Assembly: GCF_003946085.1 (NCBI RefSeq) | Contig: NZ_RHOB01000010.1 | Location: forward strand, 54,413-118,412 | Origin: Levilactobacillus angrenensis | Lineage (GTDB): Bacteria > Bacillota > Bacilli > Lactobacillales > Lactobacillaceae | Length of the DNA stretch: 64,000 nt | Reading direction: 5' to 3' | Part shown: one piece after another, positions 8,397 to 17,592 of the stretch | Layout of the letters: every line of letters starts with the position of its first letter | Position numbering within the stretch: position 1 is the first letter of the stretch | The notes under the pieces: model-generated | What the model was told of the DNA's origin: nothing | The model's database searches: none | What the model saw: only the letters and a program-made list of their open reading frames with translations | Translations under genes and position numbers: made by a program

Positions 8397-8463
8397 TATA
8401 ATAGAGATAAATCATCCCTGACAGTTAGAACACCCACTGATTTCCAAATGGGGGGAGTAGTGG
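8397..8463 (+). promoter_or_regulatory. ndh promoter and G-rich leader hairpin
   Basis: The segment between the reductase and ndh is otherwise without genes. TATAAT (8397-8402) is a good -10. About 30 nt into the leader, CCACT (8434-8438) can pair with AGTGG (8459-8463), presenting AAATGGGGGGAGT in the loop. This loop is perfectly complementary over 10 nt to the C-rich loop of the candidate small RNA at 19279-19464. A second TATAAT-like box lies near 8250. Confidence 0.5.
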
Positions 8464-8559
8464 TCACTGGTTAAAATGTAACCGTTTTAACCATCGGAAA
8501 TGTTAACGACTGGCTGCGTTCGGGGAGAACTTCTAAAACAGAAAAGGGGTCGTTTCATT

Positions 8560-9771
8560 ATGGCAACGATTTTAGTTCTAGGTGGCGGGTACGCCGGTAT
8601 GCGGGCCATCAAGTTCTTACAACGCGAGGTTCCTAGCGAAGATCAGATTGTGCTGGTCGATAAGACGGGGACGCACACGGAAAAAACCAACTTACATGAG
8701 GTTGCGGCGGGGACCATCGCGCCGGAACGGATTACTTATGAGATCAACGATGTGATCGGTAGTCGGGTCAACTTTATCCGCGACACGGTCACCAACGTTG
8801 ACGTCGACCAAAAGCAGGTCACGTTGGAAAATCATGCGCCATTGACCTATGACTATCTGGTCTTGGCACTGGGCTTCCAGTCCGAAACGTTCGGGCTGAA
8901 GGGGGCGGCTGAAAACGCCTTACCAATGGATGACTTGGCCACGTCCGAAGCCGTTTATCGCCATATCGAAGACAAAGCTAAGAATTACGCGCAAACGCAA
9001 GACGAAAACGACTTGACGATTGCCGTTTGTGGCGCCGGCTTTACGGGAATCGAATTGCTGGGTGAACTCAGTCAATCCTTGCCAAAGCTGCAGACACGCT
9101 ACAACACACCGGCCTTCAAGGTCGTTTGCTTAGAAATGGGCAAGAGCATCCTGCCAATGTTCGACAAGTCACTGGCTGACTACGCCTTAGCCTTCATGTC
9201 CAAACATCACATTGAAATGAAGCTGGGGGCAGCGATTACTGAAATCAAGCCGGGCGCGGTCGTTTACCAAGATAAGAACAGCGATGACGAAGCGGAACAC
9301 GAAGTCAAAGCTAACACGATCGTTTGGACCGTGGGGGTCAGCGGCTCACAAGTCATTGCGGACTCTGGCTTTGAACAACGGCGGAACCGGGTCGTCGTCA
9401 AGGATGACTTGAGTTTGGAAGGTCACCCTGAGGTCTACATCGTGGGGGATGTCTCCGCGGTCATGGATCCCGACAGCGGCCGGCCGTACCCCACGACAGC
9501 GCAAATCGCGTTGGCTTGTGGCTCACATGCCGCTAAGAACATTGGCTTGGCCTTACGTGGTCACGAGACGCGGCCGTTCGTCTACAAGTCCAGTGGGACC
9601 GTGGCTTCCTTGAGTGACCGCGACGGTATTGGCGAAATCTTCAGTAGTAAGAAGAAGATTCATGGCTACGTGGCCTCGGCCATGAAGAAGATTATCACCG
9701 ACCGTTCCTTAATGGAAAGTGCCCATTTGAGTACCACGTTGGCCAAGGGTCGGTTTGATTTATACCACTAA
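8560..9771 (+). CDS. ndh: Type II NADH dehydrogenase (NDH-2)
   Basis: A 403-residue flavoprotein with the FAD-binding motif GGGYAG at residues 7-12 and a second Rossmann motif, GAGFTGIE, for NADH near residue 160. The C-terminal part has VGDVSAVMDP for FAD and a terminal amphipathic segment. NDH-2 passes electrons from NADH to quinone at the inner face of the membrane without pumping protons. In lactobacilli this feeds heme- or quinone-dependent respiration. The ATG at 8560 is chosen because the fold begins there. It has a rather distant AGGGG site, and upstream in-frame starts lack one. Confidence 0.9.
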   Translation: MATILVLGGGYAGMRAIKFLQREVPSEDQIVLVDKTGTHTEKTNLHEVAAGTIAPERITYEINDVIGSRVNFIRDTVTNVDVDQKQVTLENHAPLTYDYLVLALGFQSETFGLKGAAENALPMDDLATSEAVYRHIEDKAKNYAQTQDENDLTIAVCGAGFTGIELLGELSQSLPKLQTRYNTPAFKVVCLEMGKSILPMFDKSLADYALAFMSKHHIEMKLGAAITEIKPGAVVYQDKNSDDEAEHEVKANTIVWTVGVSGSQVIADSGFEQRRNRVVVKDDLSLEGHPEVYIVGDVSAVMDPDSGRPYPTTAQIALACGSHAAKNIGLALRGHETRPFVYKSSGTVASLSDRDGIGEIFSSKKKIHGYVASAMKKIITDRSLMESAHLSTTLAKGRFDLYH

Positions 9772-9789
9772 AATTCAGCTAAATAAATC

Positions 9790-9822
9790 AGCGAGTGGGC
9801 AAATTAGCCCGCTCGCTTTTTT
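9790..9822 (+). terminator. Rho-independent terminator
   Basis: AGCGAGTGGGC pairs with GCCCGCTCGCT (one G-T), followed by TTTTTT. It ends ndh. Confidence 0.88.
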
Positions 9823-9855
9823 AATGGTAAAATAAGACAAAAAGGTGGAATCGCC

Positions 9856-10383
9856 ATGCTACAAAAGCAGCTCAACACGCCGTTGGGGCCGATGACAGCC
9901 CTGTCAGACGGCTTGTCATTAAACGGTCTGTGGTTTGTGGATCAGAAATATTACGGGAGTACGTTGCCCAAGCTGACCTTGCTGGGGCAACGACCAATTT
10001 TTACCAAAGTGCAGGCGTGGCTGGACGCCTACTTCGCTGGTGAAGATCCGACCGTTGATTTTCCGGTCCAACCCGCGGGCACGCCCTTTCGACAGGCGGT
10101 GTGGACGCAGCTACGGCAGATTCCTTATGGTGAGGTGACGACGTACGGGACGCTGGCTACGGTGGTCGGTGACCAACTGGGGCACTTGGTTGGGGCCCAG
10201 GCGATTGGTGGGGCGGTCGGCCATAATCCGATCAGCCTTGTGATTCCGTGTCATCGGGTGGTTGCCGGTGATGGGAATTTGACCGGCTACGCTGGCGGCT
10301 TGGCGCGTAAACAAGCGCTTTTGCGGCTAGAGGGTCAGCTAAAAACGAACGAAGATCACGTTAATTTCCCAGGAACCCCCTGA
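9856..10383 (+). CDS. ogt: Methylated-DNA-[protein]-cysteine S-methyltransferase
   Basis: A 175-residue DNA-repair protein that removes O6-alkyl groups from guanine by transferring them to its own cysteine. The active-site motif IPCHRVV lies near residue 130, preceded by the helix-turn-helix segment IPYGEVTTYG and the GGAVGHNP segment of the family. The first 80 residues form the ribonuclease-like N-domain. It follows the ndh terminator, with AAAGGTGG before the start, and is monocistronic. Confidence 0.93.
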   Translation: MLQKQLNTPLGPMTALSDGLSLNGLWFVDQKYYGSTLPKLTLLGQRPIFTKVQAWLDAYFAGEDPTVDFPVQPAGTPFRQAVWTQLRQIPYGEVTTYGTLATVVGDQLGHLVGAQAIGGAVGHNPISLVIPCHRVVAGDGNLTGYAGGLARKQALLRLEGQLKTNEDHVNFPGTP

Positions 10384-10453
10384 ATTTCCAAAAAATAGCG
10401 TGCGATTTACTCGTTGTACACAAAACTATCGCACAATCAGTCCGGAGATATGC

Positions 10454-10628
10454 TATAATCAATCCTGTTCAATTACTTTAGAGCAAGATTATTAATGGAC
10501 ATAATCGGTTGATAAAATTAACGGATTTTTCACGAAAGGGGTTTCTTCTGCCGTGAGAACGCGTATAATTTTAATCAGCTTAGGACGCGAGTTCAGGTTA
10601 CTAGTTTCCGGGGGGGATTGCTAGTAAC
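10454..10628 (+). promoter_or_regulatory. tetR promoter region and G-rich leader hairpin
   Basis: The gap between ogt and tetR has two TATAAT boxes (10454-10459 and 10564-10569). Downstream of the second, GTTACTAG (10597-10604) and CTAGTAAC (10621-10628) form a perfect 8-bp stem. Its 16-nt loop contains seven consecutive G. The element may be a regulator operator or an RNA leader hairpin. The GGGGGGAT of the loop is complementary to ATCCCCCC of the small RNA candidate at 17975-18110. Confidence 0.5.
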
Positions 10629-10676
10629 GCTTGATACTTAAATATAGATAGTGTGTAAATGATTGGAGGTATCACG

Positions 10677-11243
10677 ATGGCTGCATCAGAAACTAAGGAG
10701 CGAATTGCGGAGGCCTTGGCTTCGTTGTTGAACCACAATACGTTTGATAAGATCACGGTCCGTGAGATTGCGGACGAGGCGGAAGTCCACCGGAAAACGT
10801 TCTATTACTATTTCGCGGATAAATATGAGTTATTAGCATTTGTGTACGAGCACTTCATCGTTGAAGCGCCGCGGCACGAACAACCGATGACTTTGACCTT
10901 AGAGAACTGGCGACCAGCAGTGATTCAACTGTTGGAACGCATCGCTGACCATTCGAAGATTTTCTTAAATGCTTACCCGTATGATGACGGGGTTTGGCGT
11001 CAATCGATGAATGAATTTGTGGCATCACGATTGTCAATTTTGCTTCACGCAATGCCCGAGTACCGGTACTTAAAAGAAGATGTCATTGATACGTCCGCAG
11101 AGTTCATTGCTGCCGGGGCGTTAGGCATCATCAATAAATGGGCTGGCGACAACTTCACGGCGAATCCGCGGACTGTCTTAGACCAAATTACGACGGCTAA
11201 CCGGCTGTTCAACGGGATTTTGGATCGTTGGAAGTTGAGTTAG
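10677..11243 (+). CDS. TetR/AcrR-family transcriptional regulator
   Basis: A 188-residue regulator with an N-terminal helix-turn-helix (ITVREIADEAEVHRKTFYYYF, about residues 27-47), the standard TetR signature, followed by an all-helical ligand and dimer domain. The ATG is placed after ATTGGAGG rather than at the upstream ATG that lacks a site. No transporter or enzyme is directly adjacent, so its target cannot be read from context, though autoregulation through the upstream palindrome is possible. A terminator follows. Confidence 0.9.
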   Translation: MAASETKERIAEALASLLNHNTFDKITVREIADEAEVHRKTFYYYFADKYELLAFVYEHFIVEAPRHEQPMTLTLENWRPAVIQLLERIADHSKIFLNAYPYDDGVWRQSMNEFVASRLSILLHAMPEYRYLKEDVIDTSAEFIAAGALGIINKWAGDNFTANPRTVLDQITTANRLFNGILDRWKLS

Positions 11244-11275
11244 GCATCTCATAATTGTATGCAGCATTTGTGGGG

Positions 11276-11303
11276 GACCTGGAAAATTTTCCGGGTCTTT
11301 TTT
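11276..11303 (+). terminator. Rho-independent terminator
   Basis: GACCTGGAAAA pairs with TTTTCCGGGTC almost without a loop, followed by TTTTTT. Confidence 0.82.
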
Positions 11304-11416
11304 GGTGCCAGTCAACTTGTCAAATTTGCCGGTTGGTTAAGGGCCAAGATTACCGCTGATTTGGTAGACCAATTTTGTAAAATGCAACCGGTTGAAAGTG
11401 GATAAGCTGGGCAAAT

Positions 11417-11533
11417 TCACAAACAATTTGCTGGAAAACTCACAAACAAAAGGCTGGTATTGCAGTGATGACACGGGTATAGTAGTTCTCGTAAGGGGTT
11501 ACATTGTGAATGACGGAGAACCCCATAAGGAGG
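11417..11533 (+). promoter_or_regulatory. Leader of the aldehyde dehydrogenase gene
   Basis: Two exact copies of TCACAAACAA lie 23 bp apart (11417-11426 and 11440-11449), the spacing of about two helical turns expected for a regulator site. Further down, GGGGTT (11495-11500) can pair with AACCCC (11519-11524), just before the AAGGAGG ribosome site. This could modulate translation. No known riboswitch was recognised. Confidence 0.4.
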
Positions 11534-11540
11534 AAATAAG

Positions 11541-12956
11541 ATGGCCTACCAAACTACCAATCCCTATACCAATGAAGTTGTTAAAACTTATGAAAACGCG
11601 ACACCAGAATACGTTGAAGAAAGCCTCGCCAAGGCCCAAAAACTGTACAAGCAATGGCGCAACGACCCGGTCTTTACTCGGACGCCGGTATTACACAAGC
11701 TGGCGCAAATTTTCCGTGATGAAACGGATAGCCTGGCTAAGGTCTTGACGACTGAAATGGGTAAACTCTACATCGAAGCAAAGGGTGAAGTGATTCTGTG
11801 TGCGATGATTGCCGACTACTATGCCGACCACGCCGCAGAACTCTTGACACCACGGAAGATTGACACGATTGCCGGGGAAGCACAGCTGGAAAATCACCCA
11901 CTGGGCGTCCTGCTGGCCGTAGAACCGTGGAATTTCCCTTACTACCAAATGATGCGGATCTTCGCCCCTAACTTTGCTGTGGGTGACCCAATCGTTTACA
12001 AGCACGCGGCCATCACCCCGGCTTCAGCGTTGGCCTTTGAAGACGCTGTTCGCCGTGCTGGGGCCCCAGACGGTGCGTTGACGAACCTTTTCCTGTCCTA
12101 TGACCAAGTGTCTGACGTGGTCGCTGACAAGCGGATTCAAGGGGTTGCACTGACGGGTTCCGAACGTGGGGGTACCGCGGTCGCTGAAGTGGCCGGTAAG
12201 TATTTGAAGAAGAATACCATGGAACTCGGTGGGGTCGATGCCTTTATCGTGGCGCATGACGCGAATATGGCCGACGTGAAGGCCATCGCACCACGGGCGC
12301 GGTTGTACAATGCGGGCCAAGTCTGCACGTCATCCAAGCGTTTCATCGTGACGGCTAACCACTACGATGAATTCCTGGAATCCTTGAAAGCCGCCTTCTC
12401 CGCAGTTAAAATGGGTGACCCGATGGACCCAGAAACGACGCTGGCACCAATGAACTCCAAGAAAGCCAAGGATAAGTTGCAAGCACAAGTCAATGAAGCC
12501 ATCGCTGGCGGCGCAACGGCTTACTACGTTCACGAACCCATCGACGATGACGGTCAATTCTTCATGCCAACCATCTTGACGGACATCGACAAGAATAACC
12601 CGGCATACGGCAAGGAAATGTTTGGCCCTGTCGCGCAAGTCTACAAGGTCGCCGATGATGACGCCGCCGTAGAACTGGCCAATGACGCAGATTACGGCCT
12701 GGGCGGTATCGTCTTCGCCGGCAGTCAAGAAGCAGGGGCCGAGTTGGCTTCTCGGATTGAAACGGGAATGGTCTTCGTCAACACCTTCTTCAGCTCATTG
12801 CCAGAACTAGAATTCGGTGGGGTCAAGAAGTCCGGCTTCGGCCGTGAATTAGGCCAAACCGGGATTTCCAGCTTCGTCAACCAAGAACTGGTCGTTAAGC
12901 GCGACCACCCGAATGATGATGAGACTGGTGGATTGATTTTGCCGCATAAGTTTTAG
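11541..12956 (+). CDS. NAD(P)-dependent aldehyde dehydrogenase, succinate-semialdehyde dehydrogenase type
   Basis: A 471-residue ALDH superfamily enzyme that oxidises an aldehyde to its acid with NAD(P)+. Visible signatures are VEPWNFPYY (substrate and cofactor channel), TGSERGG (nucleotide loop), MELGGVDAF with the general-base Glu, and AGQVCTSSKRF with the catalytic Cys. The FGPVAQVYKV and GVKKSGFGRELG segments complete the fold. Its length and MELGG/GQVCTS form resemble the GabD-like enzymes of lactobacilli, but specificity is not certain. It has an excellent AAGGAGG site and is a single gene. Confidence 0.9.
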   Translation: MAYQTTNPYTNEVVKTYENATPEYVEESLAKAQKLYKQWRNDPVFTRTPVLHKLAQIFRDETDSLAKVLTTEMGKLYIEAKGEVILCAMIADYYADHAAELLTPRKIDTIAGEAQLENHPLGVLLAVEPWNFPYYQMMRIFAPNFAVGDPIVYKHAAITPASALAFEDAVRRAGAPDGALTNLFLSYDQVSDVVADKRIQGVALTGSERGGTAVAEVAGKYLKKNTMELGGVDAFIVAHDANMADVKAIAPRARLYNAGQVCTSSKRFIVTANHYDEFLESLKAAFSAVKMGDPMDPETTLAPMNSKKAKDKLQAQVNEAIAGGATAYYVHEPIDDDGQFFMPTILTDIDKNNPAYGKEMFGPVAQVYKVADDDAAVELANDADYGLGGIVFAGSQEAGAELASRIETGMVFVNTFFSSLPELEFGGVKKSGFGRELGQTGISSFVNQELVVKRDHPNDDETGGLILPHKF

Positions 12957-13023
12957 GGAAACGGCATTGTAATCCTGATTAATTAGGCGATTTTTCACTA
13001 TAAAATAAACGACGTAGCATCGA

Positions 13024-13048
13024 GGGGCTGGTCATCAGCCCCTTTTAT
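13024..13048 (+). terminator. Rho-independent terminator
   Basis: GGGGCTG pairs with CAGCCCC around a 5-nt loop, followed by TTTTATA. Confidence 0.85.
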
Positions 13049-13195
13049 AGTGCCTTCAAACTCTATCAATCACCCTTAATCATTAAGTATCGCAACATAA
13101 TGTGCAAAGAAGCCATCATTAGGCAAAATTATTGTAAAAATCAAATAAGATGTGATAGTCTGAACAAGTACAAAAAGCTGAAAGGGTGATTGATG

Positions 13196-13945
13196 ATGAC
13201 AGATCGTTTAAAAGGGAAAGTCGCAATTATTACGGGCGGTGTAGCCGGAATTGGCTTAGGTATCGCGAATTGCTACGTCCGTGAAGGGGCCAAGGTCGTG
13301 CTAACGGCCAACCACAACGTTGATGGGGGCCATGCCGCTGTCGCCAAATTTGGTGAAGATGTGAGCCTATTCGTGCAACAGGATGTGGCGCAGGAAGCCG
13401 ACTGGCAAAAGGTGATCGATGCCACGGTGGCCAAGTTTGGTCGCGTCGACATTCTGGTCAACAATGCCGGTATCGGTGGCGTGAATGGTGCCATCGAGGA
13501 CCTTTCTTTGGCTGACTGGCAGAAGGTCATTGACGTTAATTTGACGGCGAACTTCTTAGGCGAAAAGGCGGCCATTCATGCCATGAAAGACACCGCCGAC
13601 GCCAAGGGTTCCATCATCAACGTGTCTTCCGTTGCTGGGTTGGTAGGCCTGCCATTTGCCCCCGCTTACTCCGCTAGCAAGGGTGGCACACGCCTGTTGA
13701 CGCACGCGACGGCCCTGAACCTGGCCCAACGGAAGATTGACATTCGAGTCAACTCCGTCCATCCTGGCTGGATCGACACCGCCATCGTTCCTGAAGCGGC
13801 GCGCAAACAAATCATTGCCGGCATCCCCGTCGGCCACATGGGCGAACCCGAAGATATCGGTGAAGTCTGCGTTTACTTGGGCAATGACGAGTCCAAATTT
13901 GCCAACGGCGCCGAATTCACAGTCGACGGTGGCCAACGCGCTTAG
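13196..13945 (+). CDS. Classical short-chain dehydrogenase/reductase
   Basis: A 249-residue Rossmann enzyme with GGVAGIGLG for cofactor binding, NNAG, and the catalytic Ser ... YSASK set. It resembles the R-specific alcohol dehydrogenase of Levilactobacillus brevis in its [21 protein letters not shown] and GAEFTVDGG segments, so a carbonyl or secondary-alcohol reductase is plausible. A 3-oxoacyl reductase is less likely because no fatty-acid genes are nearby. Two adjacent ATG codons could start it. The second lies 9 bp from AAAGGG and is used here. Confidence 0.88.
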   Translation: MTDRLKGKVAIITGGVAGIGLGIANCYVREGAKVVLTANHNVDGGHAAVAKFGEDVSLFVQQDVAQEADWQKVIDATVAKFGRVDILVNNAGIGGVNGAIEDLSLADWQKVIDVNLTANFLGEKAAIHAMKDTADAKGSIINVSSVAGLVGLPFAPAYSASKGGTRLLTHATALNLAQRKIDIRVNSVHPGWIDTAIVPEAARKQIIAGIPVGHMGEPEDIGEVCVYLGNDESKFANGAEFTVDGGQRA

Positions 13946-13971
13946 CATTTTTAGTTGAAAATAAAGACGTA

Positions 13972-14008
13972 AAAGAGGTCTGTGACCGTTGCTGTCACAG
14001 ACCTCTTT
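13972..14008. terminator. Bidirectional rho-independent terminator
   Basis: A perfect 15-bp stem (AAAGAGGTCTGTGAC/GTCACAGACCTCTTT) separates the convergent SDR and acetyltransferase genes. Confidence 0.9.
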
Positions 14009-14020
14009 GTCATGTCGTTG

Positions 14021-14539
14021 TTAGTGTTCAGTCGCCAATTTTGAATAGACCGCCGCGTCGGTAAAGCCCGTGGCAGTGGGGATGTGCTGACGCAAGACGC
14101 CGTCCAAATGATAGTGGTTACGCTCGGCGACCTGGCGGCTGGGGTGATTGCCGGTGGCCGCGAGGATTTCTAATTTGACCAGATTAAGTTGGTCAAAACC
14201 GACCGCTTCCACTTGGGCCAAACTGTCGCTAACAATCCCGCGCCCACGGAAATCACGACCGAGCCAATAGCCCACGTCGGCGTGACGGTCCTGCAAGTTG
14301 TGCAGGTCAATCATGCCAGCGGGGTGTTGATCGACCCAGATGACGGCCAACCAGAGCTGTTTATCGGCGATGCGTCCCTGGCAATAGCGCAGAAAGATGC
14401 GCTCGTCTGCCACTGAATTCGTCGTTGCCGCCCAGGGTAGCCAGCGAGCGAGGGTGGCTTGGTCTTGTTGAATCAGGGCAAATAGGGCGGGGGCGTCCGC
14501 CACGTTGGGCGAGCGCAGTTCAATTTTTGCTTGAGTCAT
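14021..14539 (-). CDS. GNAT-family N-acetyltransferase
   Basis: A 172-residue acetyltransferase of the RimJ/RimL-like group. It starts with IELRSPNVADAPALFAL, has the acetyl-CoA pyrophosphate-binding segment YWLGRDFRGRGIVSDSL (Q/RxxGxG/A type, about residues 95-112) and the terminal LVKLEILAATGNHPSRQVAE. It transfers acetyl from acetyl-CoA to an N-terminus or small amine, and the acceptor is unknown. The start is chosen at the ATG after AGGAGG. A longer upstream frame lacks a site and has no family resemblance. Confidence 0.88.
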   Translation of the reverse strand: MTQAKIELRSPNVADAPALFALIQQDQATLARWLPWAATTNSVADERIFLRYCQGRIADKQLWLAVIWVDQHPAGMIDLHNLQDRHADVGYWLGRDFRGRGIVSDSLAQVEAVGFDQLNLVKLEILAATGNHPSRQVAERNHYHLDGVLRQHIPTATGFTDAAVYSKLATEH

Positions 14540-14668
14540 TGGCACACCTCCTGAACCTTTGCTCTCGTTATACACGCTGCTAGGCGGAAAGTCAACGCTA
14601 CCTGATAAAGGGCGGGGCACGCGCGTTGTGGCTAATCTGGCGTTGGGACGACAGGTGTATTCTGACAA

Positions 14669-14702
14669 TAAAAAAACGGCCGGGAACGCGTCCCAGCCGT
14701 TG
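14669..14702 (-). terminator. Rho-independent terminator of mntH
   Basis: On the minus strand AACGGCTGGGA pairs with TCCCGGCCGTT (one G-T) and is followed by TTTTTT. Confidence 0.88.
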
Positions 14703-14711
14703 CGAAGCGAG

Positions 14712-16088
14712 CTACTTGACGATGCCCACCGTATTTAAAATCAGGTAAATGTTTAAAATAATCAGGATGACCGCGATGATCCAGCCGAGAATCTTACTCC
14801 AAGTCCGGTTGGCGAATTCGCCCATCAGCTTCTTACTACTGGTGAAGATGACCAGTGGAATCATGGCAAATGGTAACGCGATACTCAAGAAGACTTGGGA
14901 GAACGTCAGTAAGTTTTCAATCTTGGCTTCATTACCGTGGTAAATGATGGCAAAGATGATGACTGGCGTCACGGAGAGTAACCGGGTAATCAGCCGTTGT
15001 GCCCAGAGTGGCATCTTCAGGTTGATGAACCCTTCCATGATGATCTGCCCAGCCAGCGTCCCGGTGATGGTTGAACTTTGCCCGGATGATAAGAGGGCTA
15101 AGGCAAACAGCATACTCAGGATTGGACTGGCAATGGCACCGACGATTTGGCTATCGCTCAAAGCGTTGAACAAGTCCACGAAGCGCCCCAGGTCACTGTT
15201 GGTACCGAAGAACAAAGCGGCACCCAAGATCAGCAACAGACTGTTGACGACGAAGGCCAAGGTCAATTGAATGTTGGAATCGATCGTGGTGAACTTAATG
15301 GCTTGGGCCACACTCTTGCGGTCCTTGCGGTCAAAGCTCCGCGTCTGCGAAATTGATGACCCCAGGTACAAGTCATGGGGCATCACGGTCGCCCCGACGA
15401 TCCCTAAGGAAAGATAGAGCATCCCGTTGTTGGTAACGACCTTGCTAGAAGGCAAGTAGCCGGCCAACACTTCGTTCATGTGCGGTTGCGCCAAGATGAC
15501 TTCGTACAAGAAGACGAAGAGGATAACGGCCACTAAGGTCGCCACGATGGCTTCGATCTTTCTGAAACCTAATTTCATCAAGACCAACAGGACCAAGACG
15601 TCCAAGGCGGTGATGATGATCCCGACAATCAGTGGGAAGCCGAATAACAGCTTCAAGGCGATGGCCGACCCAATGATTTCGGCGATATCGGTCGCCATAA
15701 TGGCTAATTCAGTGATGATCCACAGGACAAACCCGGTTCGTCGCCCAGTATGTTCCCGGGTCAACTGGGCCAAGTCTTTACCAGTCACGATCCCGAGTCG
15801 GGCCGACATGGCTTGCAGCAACATGGCCACCAAACTAGACAGTAAGACCACGGTCAGCAGCGTGTACTTGTACTGCGCCCCACCGGCGATCGACGTGATC
15901 CAGTTCCCGGGGTCCATGTACCCCACGGCGATTAACGCCCCGGGGCCGGTATAGGCCATCAACGTTCGCCAGAAGCCCGCGTTTTGCGGGACTTCCACCG
16001 TTCCGTTGACTTCGTCCAGGCTCTTTTGGTTACTCCCGGTTGACTCGATCATATGGTGCTTCTTCTCGTTGGTTTCATGATTCTTCAT
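14712..16088 (-). CDS. mntH: Nramp-family manganese transporter MntH
   Basis: A 458-residue proton-coupled Mn(II) importer with 11-12 membrane helices. The metal-site motif DPGN ([11 protein letters not shown]) lies in helix 1 and MPHDLYLGS in helix 6, both diagnostic for Nramp proteins. The first 35 residues are a soluble tail with KKHHM. Lactobacilli accumulate Mn as an antioxidant in place of superoxide dismutase, so MntH fits with the nearby NADH-oxidising enzymes. GAGGG precedes the ATG. A promoter is visible on the minus strand (TTGACT about 16270, TATACT about 16250), with a leader of roughly 150 nt. Confidence 0.94.
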   Translation of the reverse strand: MKNHETNEKKHHMIESTGSNQKSLDEVNGTVEVPQNAGFWRTLMAYTGPGALIAVGYMDPGNWITSIAGGAQYKYTLLTVVLLSSLVAMLLQAMSARLGIVTGKDLAQLTREHTGRRTGFVLWIITELAIMATDIAEIIGSAIALKLLFGFPLIVGIIITALDVLVLLVLMKLGFRKIEAIVATLVAVILFVFLYEVILAQPHMNEVLAGYLPSSKVVTNNGMLYLSLGIVGATVMPHDLYLGSSISQTRSFDRKDRKSVAQAIKFTTIDSNIQLTLAFVVNSLLLILGAALFFGTNSDLGRFVDLFNALSDSQIVGAIASPILSMLFALALLSSGQSSTITGTLAGQIIMEGFINLKMPLWAQRLITRLLSVTPVIIFAIIYHGNEAKIENLLTFSQVFLSIALPFAMIPLVIFTSSKKLMGEFANRTWSKILGWIIAVILIILNIYLILNTVGIVK

Positions 16089-16246
16089 AAAATCCCTCTT
16101 TTCTATTGGCTTAGAAATTCAGGTAGTCGATTGACTTTCTGCTTTTCCTGGTAAACGCGATTCAGCGTCAGCGTGGCGAAAATGGTGCGAATAATGGCAA
16201 AATTTACGAAACTAACGTTAATGACGCGCTTTAATTCCACCCGTAA

Positions 16247-16275
16247 GTATAGGCTATTTAGCCGTAAAGTCAACC
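16247..16275 (-). promoter_or_regulatory. mntH promoter
   Basis: On the minus strand TTGACT and TATACT are about 17 bp apart. No clear MntR palindrome or Mn riboswitch was seen in the roughly 150-nt leader. Confidence 0.55.
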
Positions 16276-16617
16276 GTGCTAGAGATAATTTTTGGTGGGC
16301 CAAAAAAGTTTTTATATCCGAGTGATTAACTTTTTTAAATCGCAAACCGGTGGGCCGATAACGACAGCAATTATTTTGGTGCCGTTTCCATGCGGTCTCT
16401 AGCGACTCGTGTGAAGTTTGCACAAATTTTGTAGGCACCGGTTGGCCGGCAGAAACTAGTGGACCGGTCTAATTATAGGATTAGGTGTCGCTTAATTTAT
16501 GGGTAAAAAACTTTTTTCATTGAAATGGTGTGGACCCTAGCAGATTGTTTCTGTAACCAGGTGAAAAAGCAAATAATGCGATTGGTTTCGGCACGTTTGG
16601 AACTAATTTCAGATGAC

Positions 16618-16650
16618 CTAGTTTTCAAAACTAGATGATTGCGATATAAT
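16618..16650 (+). promoter_or_regulatory. degV promoter with palindromic operator
   Basis: A perfect palindrome CTAGTTTT-C-AAAACTAG (16618-16634) covers the -35 position 17 bp upstream of TATAAT (16645-16650). The overlap is what a repressor site would look like. The regulator is unknown. Confidence 0.6.
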
Positions 16651-16698
16651 AGCAGTTATTATCGAAACGTGAAACTAGCAGAAATGAGGGTAACTCTT

Positions 16699-17553
16699 AT
16701 GCAACCAGAAAAAATCGCCATTTTAGTGGATTCATGTTCAGACGTCCCGGCAGAAATTCTGAAGGCTGCCGACATGGCGCTGATGCCGATGAACGTGATT
16801 TTCCGTGACCGGGTCTACGAAGACCGGTTAACCATCACGCCAGCCGAATTTTACCGGCGGCAGGCCACCGAGCCAGCGACGACCGCCAGTCCCACGGGGA
16901 AAATGATCGTGGATGCCCTCGACCGGATTCAGGCGTCGGGCTACACCCACGTGATTGCCGTTTGCATTTCCGCTGCGCTATCGGGGACCTTTCAGGAGAC
17001 ACAGTTATTGGCGGCTGATTCGCCGCTGACGGTCCATGTCATTAATACCCGTAGTGTCGGTATCGGCAGTGGCTTTGCGGCCATTTACGCGGCCCAATTA
17101 CGCGATGCCGGCCACAGCTTTGATGAAATCGTCCAGGAAGTGGAACGCGTGACGGCCCAGACCAAGGTTTTCTTCTACGTGCCCAGTCTGAAATACTTGC
17201 AAGCGGGCGGCCGTATCGGTAAGGTGGCCGGCATGGCAGGGACCCTGTTGAACGTTAAGCCGATTATTTCCTGTGATGACGAGGGGGTCTACTATCCTAT
17301 TGCCAAGGTGCGCGGGGAAAAACGCACGATTACCAAATTGTTGTCGCTGATCGATGCGGCTGTGGGTGACGCCAAGCGGGTGAACATTGCCGTTTGTGAT
17401 GGGGTCAATCCGGCGTTGCGGCAAAGCGTGCTGGCCCAACTCCAGGCCAAGTATCCGCAGGTTGAGCAGTGGTATTCGGGTGACGTGTCGCCCGCGCTGG
17501 GGGTGCACACGGGTCCCGGCCTCATCGGTGTCGGCGTCCAAGTCTTGGACTAA
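16699..17553 (+). CDS. DegV-family fatty-acid-binding protein
   Basis: A 284-residue DegV/EDD domain protein. The family signatures VDSCSDVPAE near the N-terminus, TASPTGKM, and AALSGTFQ with SLKYLQAGGRIGK are all present. DegV proteins bind a long-chain fatty acid in a two-domain cleft and act with the fatty acid kinase FakA as FakB-type carriers to activate exogenous fatty acids. No fakA is in the window. The ATG 9 bp from GAGGG is preferred over two upstream in-frame starts. Confidence 0.9.
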   Translation: MQPEKIAILVDSCSDVPAEILKAADMALMPMNVIFRDRVYEDRLTITPAEFYRRQATEPATTASPTGKMIVDALDRIQASGYTHVIAVCISAALSGTFQETQLLAADSPLTVHVINTRSVGIGSGFAAIYAAQLRDAGHSFDEIVQEVERVTAQTKVFFYVPSLKYLQAGGRIGKVAGMAGTLLNVKPIISCDDEGVYYPIAKVRGEKRTITKLLSLIDAAVGDAKRVNIAVCDGVNPALRQSVLAQLQAKYPQVEQWYSGDVSPALGVHTGPGLIGVGVQVLD

Positions 17554-17592
17554 CTTAAAGATGACTGCGTAACGCAACGGTTGATGAGAGCT

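Noticed and set aside
11392..11748. 118-codon frame overlapping the aldehyde dehydrogenase start
   Set aside because: Out of frame with the real gene, which has full family similarity and an AAGGAGG site.
16103..16438. 111-codon minus-strand frame upstream of mntH
   Set aside because: It contains the mntH promoter (TTGACT/TATACT), has no ribosome site, and its composition is not protein-like.
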